A stretch of DNA of 53,194 nucleotides, from the NCBI RefSeq assembly GCF_022835695.1, contig NZ_BQUV01000015.1, forward strand, positions 1-53,194, read 5' to 3'. Both the position numbers and the translations under genes were made by a program. The notes under the pieces were generated by a model. That model was not told where the DNA came from, did not search any database, and saw only the letters and a list, made by a program, of their open reading frames with translations. Below are positions 17,139 to 25,873 of the stretch, one piece after another. The DNA is from Bradyrhizobium sp. Ce-3 (GTDB taxonomy: Bacteria; Pseudomonadota; Alphaproteobacteria; Rhizobiales; Xanthobacteraceae). The first letter of the stretch is position 1; the number at the start of each line of letters is the position of its first letter.

Positions 17139-17536
17139 TTCTCGGCCGTGACGACGAGCTTGTTTTCGACCGAGCCGGTCTCGCCCTGCACCTTCGCGTC
17201 GAGCGACAGCTGCCAGCGGCCGGCCATGCCGAAGGTCGCCTTGAACCGGTAGGTGCCGGGCTCGGTGCCCGGCATCGGCGTCACCTTGGTGGCCATCTCC
17301 TGCATGCCGTCGGGCGCCATGTCGAGCCGGGTCGAGAAGATGACCGCGTCGGGCACGGCTTTTCCGGTGGTCCTGTCGACCAGCCGCACCGTGACGACCC
17401 GGTCGGCCCCGGCCTTCACCGTCGGCTGGACGAGCTGGAATTCGTAGTTCTTGATTTCGGCGCGAGCGGGTGTGCCTACAAAAGCAACGCCGATCAGCGC
17501 AGCCGCAGCGGCGCGCGCGAAGTGAAACGTCTTCAT
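17135..17536 (-). CDS. FixH/YtkA-like periplasmic protein
   Basis: This 133-aa protein starts after GAGGA. A signal peptide (ARAAAAALIGVAFVGTPARA) is followed by an immunoglobulin-like beta domain (KNYEFQLVQPTVKAGADRVVTVRLVDRTTGKAV). A Met-containing loop (LDMAPDGMQEMATKVTPM) and the signature PGTYRFKATFGMAGRWQLSL are typical of the FixH/YtkA family. These proteins often accompany copper transport or copper-site assembly genes. The 4-nt overlap with cusB makes translational coupling likely. A role as copper chaperone for the pump is inference. Confidence 0.8.
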   Translation of the reverse strand: MKTFHFARAAAAALIGVAFVGTPARAEIKNYEFQLVQPTVKAGADRVVTVRLVDRTTGKAVPDAVIFSTRLDMAPDGMQEMATKVTPMPGTEPGTYRFKATFGMAGRWQLSLDAKVQGETGSVENKLVVTAEK

Positions 17537-17635
17537 GATTTGATCCTCGATTGGGTCTGATGCACCGCGTCAGCGGCGTGCGACGACACGCGCGCCATCG
17601 GCGCACGCGTCAGCGATCAGGCGCTTGCGCGCCTG

Positions 17636-18019
17636 TCAGACGAGAGTTCGAGGTGGATGATCCGGAGGTTTGGCGCCGAGATCGTCGAGCAAGCGATCGT
17701 CACGCGCGGCGAACCTGCTGAGCTGCGGATCGCGCTTGACCAGCGACGCCGTGCCGGCAGGAACCGGCAGCGGAATGCTCAGCATGCAGAGCGCGAGGAA
17801 CGGACAGTCTTCGCAACCCTTGCTCTTGGTCTGCTCCGGACAGCACGGCATGTCGGCCATCGCCTGCCCGGACATGGCCTGCTCGTCCGGCATTGCCTGC
17901 ATCGCGGTGGCCGAGACATCCGGAATCATCCGGGCAAATGTCGGCGCCACGGGCGCGAGCAACAGCGCGGCCGCGACGAGCAACAGAATCCAGAGATTGG
18001 CGAGCCGCCTCAGATGCAT
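17636..18019 (-). CDS. small exported Cys/Met-rich protein in the copper cluster
   Basis: I chose the ATG at 18019 (127 aa); a GTG at 18070 would run through a strong hairpin. A basic start (MHLRRLANLW) and hydrophobic stretch (ILLLVAAALLLAPVAPTFA) form a signal peptide. The mature part has Met-rich repeats (MQAMPDEQAMSGQAMADM) and then CCPEQTKSKGCEDCPFLALC, with five closely placed Cys. The C-terminus is soluble and charged. This pattern suggests metal binding. It sits between IorB (69 nt upstream) and the FixH-like gene (99 nt downstream). Confidence 0.6.
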   Translation of the reverse strand: MHLRRLANLWILLLVAAALLLAPVAPTFARMIPDVSATAMQAMPDEQAMSGQAMADMPCCPEQTKSKGCEDCPFLALCMLSIPLPVPAGTASLVKRDPQLSRFAARDDRLLDDLGAKPPDHPPRTLV

Positions 18020-18027
18020 GCCCGACT

Positions 18028-18064
18028 TGTCGCACGGATCAGCGGAACCTGCAAATCCGTGCGA
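18028..18064 (-). promoter_or_regulatory. strong hairpin in the leader of the Cys/Met-rich gene
   Basis: GTCGCACGGAT (18028-18038) pairs perfectly with ATCCGTGCGAC (18054-18064) across a 15-nt loop. It ends nine nt upstream of the ATG at 18019 on the minus strand. There is no T-run, so it is not a standard terminator. It could limit translation of the small metal-binding protein or mark the end of the iorAB transcript. Confidence 0.55.
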
Positions 18065-18088
18065 CTTCACGATCGCGCCAGCGCCGCC

Positions 18089-20266
18089 TCACGCCTGCTT
18101 CAACACCGCCGGATCGACCGGCATCCTTCGCAGCCGTTTGCCGGTCGCCGCGAAGATCGCGTTGCTGATCGCAGGCACGATGCCCGACGTTCCGGTCTCG
18201 CCCATGCCGCCGGGCGGCTCGGTGCTCGGCACGATATGGACCTCGATGGCCGGGGCCTGGTCGATGCGCAGCATCTGGTAGCTGTCGAAATTGCTCTGCT
18301 CGACACGGCCATCCTTCAGCGTGATCTCGCCGTAGAGCGCGGCGGTGACGCCGAAATTGATCCCACTCTGCAGCTGCGCCTGCACCGTGTCGGGATTCAC
18401 GACAGTGCCGCAGTCCATCGCGCAGACGACGCGGTGGACGCGGACCGAGCCGTCCTTGGCCACCTCGACCTCGGCAATCTGCGCGAGGTAGCTGCCGAAC
18501 ACGAATTGCAGCGACACGCCGCGGCCGCGCCCGGCCGGCAGCTTGCCGCCCCAGCCGGCCTTGGCCGCCGCCAGCTCGAGTGCCGCCTTGGCGCGCGGCG
18601 ACCTGCCGAGCAGCGCCTTGCGATAATCGAGCGGGTCCTGCTTCGCGGCCGCCGCCACCTCGTCGATCATGCTTTCGGTGACGAACACGTTGTGCGAGGG
18701 CCCGACGCTGCGCCAGAACGCGGTCGGAATGCCGGGCGGCTCGACCCGGACATATTCGACGTGGAAGTTCGGAATGTCGTAGACGAGATCGATCGCGCCC
18801 TCCGTGGTGTCGGGGTCGAGGCCGTTGCGGAACGCCGGCGGCGCCCATCGCGCAATCACCGACGAGCCGGCGAAGCGATTGTTCCAGGCGACCGGCTTGC
18901 CTGTAGCATCGAGACCGACCGCGATCCGGTCGCACCAGTACGGCCGGTACATGTCGTGCTGGATGTCCTCCTCGCGGGTCCACACCAGCTTGACCGGCGC
19001 ATCGACCTGCTTGGCGATCTGCACCGCGCGAATGACGCCATCGACCTCGAGCCTGCGGCCGAAGCCGCCGCCGAGCAGATGATTGTGCACCACCACCTTC
19101 TCCGGCGGCAGGTCCAGCATCTTGGCGGCCACCGCCTGCACGCGCGAGAGCGCCTGGTTGCCGACCCAGATCTCGCAGCCGTCGGCGCGCACATGCACGG
19201 TGCAGTTCATCGGCTCCATCGTGGCATGGGCGAGGAACGGCAGCTGATAGCTCGCCTCGAGTTTGGTCGCGGCGCCCGCCAGCGCCTTGTCGGCGTCGCC
19301 GATATTCTGCGCGACCGCGCCCGGCTTCGTGGTGGCGGCTTCGAGCTCGCGCGCGATATCAGAGGTGGCGAGCTTGGCGTGCGGCCCGTCGTCCCATTCG
19401 ATCGTGAGCGCGGCGAGACCTTTCTTGGCGGCTCCCATGTGATCGGCGATCACGGCGACGGCGTCGTCGAGCTTCACGATCTGGCGCACGCCGTTGACGG
19501 CCTTCGCCGCCGCATCGTCCACGCGCTTGACCTTGCCGCCGAACACCGGCGACTGCGCCAGCGTCGCGATCCTCACGCCGGGCGGCCGCGCATCGATGCC
19601 GTAGACCGCCGTGCCGTTGATCTTGGACGGCGTATCGAGCCGCTTGGCCGGCGTGCCGATCAGCTTGAATTCGGCCGGGCTCTTTAGCGTCACCTTCTCC
19701 GGCACCGGCATCTGCGCTGCGTCAGTCGCCAGTTCGCCGTAGCCGAGCTTGCGTCCGGAGGCCGTGTGATGCACCTCGCCGTTCTCGGCGCGGCAGGTGG
19801 CCGGATCGACGTTCCAGCGCTTCGCCGCGGCCGCGATTAGCATCGCCTTCGCGGTGGCGCCGGCTTTCCGCATCGGCTGCCAGGCACCGCGCATCGCATT
19901 CGAATTGCCGGTGGCCTGCACGCCGAGCAGCGGATTGGCATAGAGCTTGTCGCTCGGCGGCGCATGCTCGAGCTGCACCTGCTTCAGGCCGATCTCGAGC
20001 TCTTCGGCGATCAGCATCGGGATCGAGGTATAGGTGCCCTGCCCCATCTCGACATAGGGCATGGTCAGCACGACCTTGCCGTCGCCGCCAATCCGGATGA
20101 AAGCATTCGGCGCGAAGTCACCAGCCGCCGCGGCCTCGCTTTCGCGGCCCGCGAACGGCAGGCTCACGCTCAACATCAGTCCGCCGCCCGCGATCGCACT
20201 GGCGCGGAGGAAGTTGCGCCGCGACAGTTCGGCGGCGCGCTCAGTCAGATTGTCCATCAGCGTCAT
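18089..20266 (-). CDS. molybdenum hydroxylase large subunit (IorB-like)
   Basis: This 725-aa protein is preceded by GGGAGG. A twin-arginine signal (LSRRNFLRASAIAGGG) fits export of a folded cofactor enzyme. The family is the xanthine dehydrogenase/isoquinoline 1-oxidoreductase beta type. Visible features are PYVEMGQGTYTSIPML near residue 75, LGGGFGRRLEVDG (Mo-cofactor binding), CAMDCGTVVNPDTVQ, and GGMGETGTSG with the catalytic Glu. It pairs with the 2Fe-2S protein encoded just upstream, 3 nt away. Related enzymes hydroxylate N-heterocycles or aldehydes; the substrate is unknown. It is divergent from the LysR gene. Confidence 0.9.
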   Translation of the reverse strand: MTLMDNLTERAAELSRRNFLRASAIAGGGLMLSVSLPFAGRESEAAAAGDFAPNAFIRIGGDGKVVLTMPYVEMGQGTYTSIPMLIAEELEIGLKQVQLEHAPPSDKLYANPLLGVQATGNSNAMRGAWQPMRKAGATAKAMLIAAAAKRWNVDPATCRAENGEVHHTASGRKLGYGELATDAAQMPVPEKVTLKSPAEFKLIGTPAKRLDTPSKINGTAVYGIDARPPGVRIATLAQSPVFGGKVKRVDDAAAKAVNGVRQIVKLDDAVAVIADHMGAAKKGLAALTIEWDDGPHAKLATSDIARELEAATTKPGAVAQNIGDADKALAGAATKLEASYQLPFLAHATMEPMNCTVHVRADGCEIWVGNQALSRVQAVAAKMLDLPPEKVVVHNHLLGGGFGRRLEVDGVIRAVQIAKQVDAPVKLVWTREEDIQHDMYRPYWCDRIAVGLDATGKPVAWNNRFAGSSVIARWAPPAFRNGLDPDTTEGAIDLVYDIPNFHVEYVRVEPPGIPTAFWRSVGPSHNVFVTESMIDEVAAAAKQDPLDYRKALLGRSPRAKAALELAAAKAGWGGKLPAGRGRGVSLQFVFGSYLAQIAEVEVAKDGSVRVHRVVCAMDCGTVVNPDTVQAQLQSGINFGVTAALYGEITLKDGRVEQSNFDSYQMLRIDQAPAIEVHIVPSTEPPGGMGETGTSGIVPAISNAIFAATGKRLRRMPVDPAVLKQA

Positions 20267-20269
20267 GGC

Positions 20270-20731
20270 TCAACCTCCCGACTGCGCGGCTTGCTTGATG
20301 GCTTCGCGAATGCGCACATAGGTGCCGCAGCGGCAGATGTTGCCCGACATCGCGTCGTCGATGTCAGCATCGGTCGGCTTCGGCTTGCTCGCGAGCAAGG
20401 CGGACGCGGACATGATCTGGCCAGACTGGCAGTAGCCGCATTGCGGCACCTCGTGCGCGAGCCAGGCGTCCTGGATCTTCTTGCCCGCCGTCGTCGCGCC
20501 GACCGCCTCGATGGTCGTGATCTTGGAGTCGCCGATGCTGTCGATCGTGGTGATGCAGGAGCGCACCGCGGTGTCGTCGAGATGCACCGTACAGGCGCCG
20601 CACAGCGCCATGCCGCAGCCGAACTTGGTGCCGGTCATGCCGAGCACGTCGCGCAGCACCCACAGCAGCGGCGTATCGCCGTCGGCATCGACCTGATGAC
20701 TGGTCCCATTGATCGTGATCTGGAAAGGCAT
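20270..20731 (-). CDS. 2Fe-2S subunit of molybdenum hydroxylase (IorA-like)
   Basis: This 153-aa protein starts at the ATG at 20731 after GGAG. It has the two standard clusters: the plant-type ferredoxin motif [16 protein letters not shown], with a fourth Cys in RSCITTI; and the second [2Fe-2S] motif [10 protein letters not shown] with CRCGTY. There is no signal peptide, so it probably rides out with the Tat-exported IorB-like subunit. In the family it passes electrons from the Mo site to an acceptor such as a cytochrome. No cytochrome subunit lies next to it here. Confidence 0.9.
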   Translation of the reverse strand: MPFQITINGTSHQVDADGDTPLLWVLRDVLGMTGTKFGCGMALCGACTVHLDDTAVRSCITTIDSIGDSKITTIEAVGATTAGKKIQDAWLAHEVPQCGYCQSGQIMSASALLASKPKPTDADIDDAMSGNICRCGTYVRIREAIKQAAQSGG

Positions 20732-20828
20732 CCTGACACTCCTGTCCTGGTTCGAGGCCCCGCGCGGGATCGCGTCCCCCGGGCGAATTCGGCGGTATTT
20801 CAAAGCAATCGAATGCATCATCGCGCCG

Positions 20829-20847
20829 ATTACTCACTCGTGGTAAT
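20829..20847. promoter_or_regulatory. candidate LysR-type operator between iorA and lysR
   Basis: ATTAC-N9-GTAAT (ATTAC, tcactcgtg, GTAAT) is a perfect dyad of the T-N11-A class bound by LysR-type regulators. It lies about 100 nt upstream of the IorA-like gene and 68 nt upstream of the LysR gene, in the only divergent region they share. Confidence 0.6.
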
Positions 20848-20914
20848 AAATAGAAATCTTACAGGCTATAAGCGGCGCCTTGGTCCGCAGTGAAATGACT
20901 ATTGGTTTATAATC

Positions 20915-21796
20915 ATGGATCGACTGACCAGCATGTCCGTGTTCGCCCGCGTCGCCGATCTCGGCTCTTTCACCGCGGCGGCCAAGGAGCTGCGGATGTC
21001 ACCGACCATGATCGGCAAGCATATCCGTTTTCTCGAGGATCGGCTCGGCTCGCAATTGATCAACCGGTCGACCCGGCGACAGGGCCTCACCGAACTCGGC
21101 CGCAGCTATCTCGACCACTGCAAGCAGCTGCTGGAACAGGCCGAGGCCGGCGACGCGCTGGTCGAGGAGGCCTTGAGCGCACCGCGCGGCAAGCTCCGCG
21201 TCGCGACCTCGGTCGCGTTCGGATCGTACAGCCTGGCGCCGGCGCTGGTGCGCTTCATGAAACGATATCCGGACGTCTCGGTCGACCTCATCCTCAGCGA
21301 CCGGATGGTCGATCTGCTCGAAGAAGGACTCGACGCCGCGATCCGGGTCGGCACGCTGACCGACTCCACCATGATGTCGCGCTCGCTGTCGCCCTATACC
21401 GGCGTGGTGTGCGCCGCGCCGAGCTATCTCGCCGAACGCGGCACACCGACCCATCCAGGCGATCTCGCCGTCCACGAATGCCTGCGCTATCCCGGCTGGG
21501 CGGACCGGCAGCGCTGGACGTTCTTCGGACCGGAAGGCGAAGTGCATGTCGAGGTCGCAAGCCGCCTGTTTATCAACAGCGCATTCGGCATCCGTTATGC
21601 AGCGCTGGCCGGCGCCGGCATCGTGCTGATGCGCGACGAGCTGCTGGCCGACGATATCGCCGCGGGCCGGCTGCAGGTCCTGCTGCCGAACTACACGACG
21701 CAGGCCCGCGCGCGCCAGATCCTGTGGCCGAAGAACCGCAAGATGACGCCGAAGCTCCGCGCGCTGATCGATTTCATCGTGGAGACGTATGGGTAA
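20915..21796 (+). CDS. LysR-family transcriptional regulator
   Basis: This 293-aa protein has an N-terminal winged helix-turn-helix (FARVADLGSFTAAAKELRMSPTMIGKHIRFLEDRLG, written here in two parts: residues 9-28 and 29-44). A linker and a LysR substrate domain (LRVATSVAFGSYSLAPALVRFM; DGLDAAIRVG-type region read as EGLDAAIRVGTL) follow. Divergent arrangement with iorAB plus the dyad at 20829-20847 suggests control of the hydroxylase, by substrate or a related metabolite. The ligand is unknown. Confidence 0.9.
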   Translation: MDRLTSMSVFARVADLGSFTAAAKELRMSPTMIGKHIRFLEDRLGSQLINRSTRRQGLTELGRSYLDHCKQLLEQAEAGDALVEEALSAPRGKLRVATSVAFGSYSLAPALVRFMKRYPDVSVDLILSDRMVDLLEEGLDAAIRVGTLTDSTMMSRSLSPYTGVVCAAPSYLAERGTPTHPGDLAVHECLRYPGWADRQRWTFFGPEGEVHVEVASRLFINSAFGIRYAALAGAGIVLMRDELLADDIAAGRLQVLLPNYTTQARARQILWPKNRKMTPKLRALIDFIVETYG

Positions 21797-21848
21797 TCAT
21801 GTCGCGGGAACGCGCATGCATGGTTCATGATGCCGCAACAAGTTCGCT

Positions 21849-21990
21849 GTCGTCCCGGGCAAGCGAAGCGCGACCCGGAACCCATAACCACAATTGTTCG
21901 TTGCTGCACAATGCTGGGGCCACAACTCGCCTCAACAACGGAAGCCTGTGGTTATGGGTCCCTGCTTTCGCAGGGACGACACCGTTATTG
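21849..21990. repeat. long inverted intergenic repeat
   Basis: CCGGAACCCATAACCACA near 21875-21892 pairs with TGTGGTTATGGGTCCC near 21947-21962. The outer parts CGTCCCGGGCAAGCGAAGCGCGAC and TGCTTTCGCAGGGACGAC are also partly complementary. It lies between the convergent lysR and S10 peptidase genes. This resembles a repeat family I know from Bradyrhizobium genomes. Confidence 0.6.
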
Positions 21991-22022
21991 CGGCAATCGA
22001 AGCAATCCTGTTGCTGCGCCCC

Positions 22023-23606
22023 TCACTTCACCAGCGCCTCGACCTCCTTGCGGAAGGCCTGGCGCGAGCCGTCGCGGGAGTAGAACATGTGGCCGCCGGG
22101 ATAGACCACGAGCCTGGTGCGGCTCGGGCCTGCGAAGGCCGGCAGCTGGTCGAGGATGATCTTGGAGGCGAAATACGGCGTCGCGAGATCGAACAGGCCG
22201 TGGCCGATCAAGAGCTTCAGCTTGGGGTCGAGCGCCAGCGCCTGGCGCAGCTGGCTCACCGACTCCGGCGGACTGATGCCGTGGCCGAATTCCCACGCCT
22301 TGTTCACGCTTTCGCTGAGCAGATGATAGGAGCCGTCCGGCCGCCAGTTCAGTCTGCGCGTGGTGAGATCGACGGCAGCGCTGGTCAGCGGCGCCATCAG
22401 CGGATCGCCGGACGGATCGTTGAAGCGGAAGTAGCTGGAATCCGGATAGGGATCGAAGCCTTCGATGGAGGCGTCGTAGCGGCCGGTCACCTTGCCGTTC
22501 TTGCGATCGAACTCGCGGCGGAATTCGCCGATGTCGAACCGTCCGGCGAGCCTGCGGCTGACCGCCTGATCGATACCGGTCAGGCTCGCCACCTTGTCGG
22601 CGAGCCGCGCGGTGGCCTCGGTGTCGGCCTGCCCCTTGACGAGGTCGAGCAGGAAATCGCCGCGCGCATAGTTCTCCACATCGGCAAGATCCTCGCGCGT
22701 CACCGGCCCCTTGGCCTGCCGCGCCACCGCCGTCATGGTCGGCAGGCTCGCGACATATTGCAGGATGCTGGAGCCGGTATAGTCGCGGAAATCGAGCACC
22801 GGCGAGATCAGGATCAGGCCGCGCGGGCCGACGCCCTGCTGCATTTGCAGATTGCGCACCACCTTGGGACCGCGGATGCCGCCATAGCTTTCGCCGGCGA
22901 CATATTTCGGCGAGGTCAGCCGGTCGTATTTCTCCAGCCAGCGGCGGATCACCAGCGCGACCGAATTGGCGTCGCCGTCGACCGTGAAGAAGCGCTTGCG
23001 CGCATCCTCCGAGGTGGTGACGAAGCGGCTGTAGCCGGTGCCGACCGGATCGATGAAGACGAGATCGGTGAAATCGAGCCAAGTGTCGGCGTTCGGCTGT
23101 AGCTCGGGCGTTGCCGACGACACCGCGCCGTCGAACGGCAGCCGCCACGGCCCGACATTGCCGAATTGCAGCCAGGCCGACGCGGAGCCCGGTCCGCCGT
23201 TGAACAGGAACGTCACCGGACGGCTCGCCTTCTCGGCACCGTCGAGTTGATAGGAGGTGTAGGCGATGTCGGCGAGCGGCTCGCCCTTGTCGTCGAACAC
23301 GCGGATCGAGCCTGCGGTCGCGCTGAAGTTCAGCGTACGATCGGGCAGCGCGACCGACTGCTTGGTCGTGGAGTCCGGCGGCAGGCGGTGCTGCTCGGCG
23401 GTCGATGCGCTGGCCGCGGCGCTGGCGCCGGAGCCCGCCTCGCCGCGCCCTGCCCGCCCCTTCTGGCCGCTTGGGTTCTGACCGCCCGGAGCCTGCGCAC
23501 TCGGCGACGGCGATGGCTGCGGGGCCTCGTCCTCGGCCCGCGCCACGGTTGCGAGGCAGGCCACCAGCAACGCCGCGGCGAGCCGTGTCGCAAAACTGTT
23601 AGCCAT
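22023..23606 (-). CDS. exported serine carboxypeptidase (peptidase S10)
   Basis: This 527-aa protein starts at the ATG at 23606 after GGGAG. A signal peptide (SFATRLAAALLVACLATVARA) is followed by a Pro/Ser/Gly-rich linker. The S10 core has the oxyanion motif FNGGPGSASAW, the nucleophile in AGESYGGIRGPK, an Asp in the GLFDLATPYFAS region, and the His in YPGGHMFYSRD. Carboxypeptidases of this family remove C-terminal residues under acid conditions. It stands alone, convergent to lysR and divergent from nadK. Cleavage targets are unknown; periplasmic peptide scavenging is a reasonable guess. Confidence 0.88.
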   Translation of the reverse strand: MANSFATRLAAALLVACLATVARAEDEAPQPSPSPSAQAPGGQNPSGQKGRAGRGEAGSGASAAASASTAEQHRLPPDSTTKQSVALPDRTLNFSATAGSIRVFDDKGEPLADIAYTSYQLDGAEKASRPVTFLFNGGPGSASAWLQFGNVGPWRLPFDGAVSSATPELQPNADTWLDFTDLVFIDPVGTGYSRFVTTSEDARKRFFTVDGDANSVALVIRRWLEKYDRLTSPKYVAGESYGGIRGPKVVRNLQMQQGVGPRGLILISPVLDFRDYTGSSILQYVASLPTMTAVARQAKGPVTREDLADVENYARGDFLLDLVKGQADTEATARLADKVASLTGIDQAVSRRLAGRFDIGEFRREFDRKNGKVTGRYDASIEGFDPYPDSSYFRFNDPSGDPLMAPLTSAAVDLTTRRLNWRPDGSYHLLSESVNKAWEFGHGISPPESVSQLRQALALDPKLKLLIGHGLFDLATPYFASKIILDQLPAFAGPSRTRLVVYPGGHMFYSRDGSRQAFRKEVEALVK

Positions 23607-23768
23607 GCCGTTCACTCCCTGCACCCTTGTTTACGCAATCCACCGGCAAACTGCGCTAGCCTGGCGGCACCGGCAAGGCACGCGGTCCGGTCCCGGACCA
23701 TCTCGACAAGGCCGCCCGGGATGTATAGACGAGCGCGGCGTGTTCCGTGCCAAACGAGTTCGTGAGCG

Positions 23769-24548
23769 ATGGCTAGCTCCAAGCGGTATGACAAGATCGC
23801 CTTCGTCGCCAGCGTCAGCGCGGAAGCGCAGACGGCGCTCGTTGAGCTGACCTCGATGTACGGCAACCATCCACCCGCCGATGCCGACGTCGTGGTCGCG
23901 CTCGGCGGCGACGGATTGATGCTGCAGACGCTGCACGCCAACATGCGCAGCAACAAGCCGATTTATGGCATGCACCGCGGCACCGTCGGCTTCCTGATGA
24001 ACGAATTTTCGACGCACGATCTGCGCACGCGGCTGGCGGCTGCGCGGGAGTCGCTGATCAATCCGCTGCTGATGCGCGCGACCGACATCCACGGCGCCGT
24101 GCACCTGCATCACGCCATCAACGAGGTCGCGCTGTTCCGGCAGACCTACCAGGTCGCCAAGCTGCGCATCCTGATCGACGAGCATGAGCGGATGCCCGAG
24201 CTGATGGCCGACGGCATCCTGGTGGCGACGCCGGCCGGCTCGACCGCCTACAACCTCTCGGCCCAGGGCCCGATCCTGCCGATCAACGCGGCGCTGCTGG
24301 CGCTGACCCCGATCAGCGCGTTCCGGCCGCGGCGCTGGCGCGGCGCGCTGCTGCCGAATTCCGCCTTCGTGGTGATCGAGGTGATCGAGGGCGAGAAGCG
24401 CCCGGTCGCCGCGGTCGCCGACCATGACGAGGTCCGCGACGTCCGCCGGGTCGAGATCCTCTCCGACAAGACGATCGCGATGCGGATGCTGTTCGACCCC
24501 GGCCACTCGCTGGAAGAGCGCATCCTGCGCGAGCAGTTCGGCTACTGA
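23769..24548 (+). CDS. nadK: NAD kinase
   Basis: This 259-aa enzyme phosphorylates NAD to NADP. The conserved GGDG motif ([14 protein letters not shown], around residue 47) binds the phosphate donor. [19 protein letters not shown] holds the second conserved block. A short N-terminus and the [19 protein letters not shown] start match bacterial NAD kinases. The ribosome-binding site is weak. It is about 110 nt upstream of the response regulator gene, with TTAA/GTTAAC elements in the gap. Confidence 0.92.
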   Translation: MASSKRYDKIAFVASVSAEAQTALVELTSMYGNHPPADADVVVALGGDGLMLQTLHANMRSNKPIYGMHRGTVGFLMNEFSTHDLRTRLAAARESLINPLLMRATDIHGAVHLHHAINEVALFRQTYQVAKLRILIDEHERMPELMADGILVATPAGSTAYNLSAQGPILPINAALLALTPISAFRPRRWRGALLPNSAFVVIEVIEGEKRPVAAVADHDEVRDVRRVEILSDKTIAMRMLFDPGHSLEERILREQFGY

Positions 24549-24667
24549 CGCCGGCGCGCCCCGCCCTGCTCCTCCTTGCCCGGCAACCAATCATTAACCC
24601 CGGGCGGGATATGGTTAACGTCGGGTAATACCGCGTTTGGCCCGGTATGCCCCTTCGGGACCGGACC

Positions 24668-25213
24668 ATGTATCGGATCGATTTCAACAAGCTGCGATTC
24701 TTGATTTGCGACGACAATCCGCACATGCGCCGCATCCTGCGCACGCTGCTGCATTCGTTCGGCGCGCGCGAGGTGTATGAGGCCGAAGACGGCGCCACCG
24801 CGCTCGAGATGTACACCCACTATGTGCCCGACATCGTCATCACCGACTGGTCGATGCCGATCTTCGATGGGCTCGAGCTTGCGCAGATGATCCGGCAGCC
24901 GGAGTCCAAAGGCAATCCCTACGCGCCGATCATCATGCTGACCGGCCATTCCGAGAAGCGCCGCGTCACGGTGGCGCGCGATGCCGGCGTCACCGAATTC
25001 CTGGCCAAGCCGATCTCGGCCAAGGGCCTCTACCAGCGGATCATGAACGTGGTCGCCAATCCGCGCCCGTTCATCAAGACCAAGACCTATTTCGGTCCCG
25101 ACCGGCGCCGCAACACCACCAACACCTATATCGGCCCCGAACGCCGCGGCAGCGGCGAGGTCGAGATCCTGCAGCAGCCGTCGCTGCTCGAGAAGGCGCG
25201 CTCCGCCATTTAG
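24668..25213 (+). CDS. CheY-like response regulator with a basic tail
   Basis: This 181-aa protein starts at the ATG at 24668. The receiver domain has the acid pair Asp15-Asp16 (ICDDNP), phospho-acceptor Asp60 (VITDWSMP), Thr92 (MLTGHS) and Lys114 (LAKPIS). The C-terminal tail is unusual: the motif TYFGPDRR (140-147) is repeated as TYIGPERR (153-160). There is no DNA-binding domain, so it probably acts by protein binding. It is followed 8 nt later by an Hpt protein, an arrangement that suggests a phosphorelay pair. Confidence 0.88.
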   Translation: MYRIDFNKLRFLICDDNPHMRRILRTLLHSFGAREVYEAEDGATALEMYTHYVPDIVITDWSMPIFDGLELAQMIRQPESKGNPYAPIIMLTGHSEKRRVTVARDAGVTEFLAKPISAKGLYQRIMNVVANPRPFIKTKTYFGPDRRRNTTNTYIGPERRGSGEVEILQQPSLLEKARSAI

Positions 25214-25221
25214 GAACCGTC

Positions 25222-25812
25222 ATGGCCAAGGACAATTTCAAGGACAAACCGGGCAGCATCGAGGTCAAGAGCTTCGGCACGCATCACGTGATCACGCAGC
25301 CCAATCCGCTGCGCAAGGTGCTGCTGCGCGTGCCCGAGAGCGATCTCGACGATCCGGTCAGCCGCGCCGAGAAGGCGCTCGCGGGGTTGTCGGGCGAATT
25401 CAAGGAATGGATGACGATCGAGGCCGACCGCCTCTCCGCCGCGCACGCCACCGTGCTGCGCGAGGGCTTCAACGACAAGACCCGCGAGGAGCTGTTCCGC
25501 GCCGCGCACGACATCAAGGGCGATGCTGCAACGTTCGGCTATCCCTCGGCGGCGGCTGCGGCCGAAAGCCTGTGCCGCATCATCGAGCACGCGCCGGATC
25601 TCGCCGCCGTGCCGGCCCAGCTGATCGCCCACCACATCAACGCCGTGCAGGCGATCGTGCGCAATCGCACCAAGCTCGACACCGCGGTCGTGGCCGGCGT
25701 GTTGAGCAAGCAGCTCCGCGGCATCGCCGATGAATTCCTGACCCACGCCAACCGCGACCGGCCCGAGCATCTCGAGGCCATCCTCGCGCCGAGCATCGTG
25801 CCCGGCGAATAG
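25222..25812 (+). CDS. Hpt-domain phosphotransfer protein
   Basis: This 196-aa protein has the Hpt core ELFRAAHDIKGDAATFGYP, with phospho-accepting His96, in a four-helix arrangement (roughly residues 50-190). The first 40 residues are a basic, probably disordered region (DNFKDKPGSIEVKSFGTHH). No kinase or receiver domain is fused. It most likely exchanges phosphate with the response regulator encoded immediately upstream. The cognate kinase is not in the window. Confidence 0.88.
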   Translation: MAKDNFKDKPGSIEVKSFGTHHVITQPNPLRKVLLRVPESDLDDPVSRAEKALAGLSGEFKEWMTIEADRLSAAHATVLREGFNDKTREELFRAAHDIKGDAATFGYPSAAAAAESLCRIIEHAPDLAAVPAQLIAHHINAVQAIVRNRTKLDTAVVAGVLSKQLRGIADEFLTHANRDRPEHLEAILAPSIVPGE

Positions 25813-25873
25813 CGGCGTGCCGCGGCACTGGCCGCGGCTTCCATCATCGTCCATCACACGGGAAGCGCGGCGC

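Noticed and set aside
24595-24620. Second CtrA site before the response regulator gene
   Set aside because: The two TTAA elements are 17 bases apart, and TTAA-N7-TAAT has two mismatches, so neither fits TTAA-N7-TTAA.
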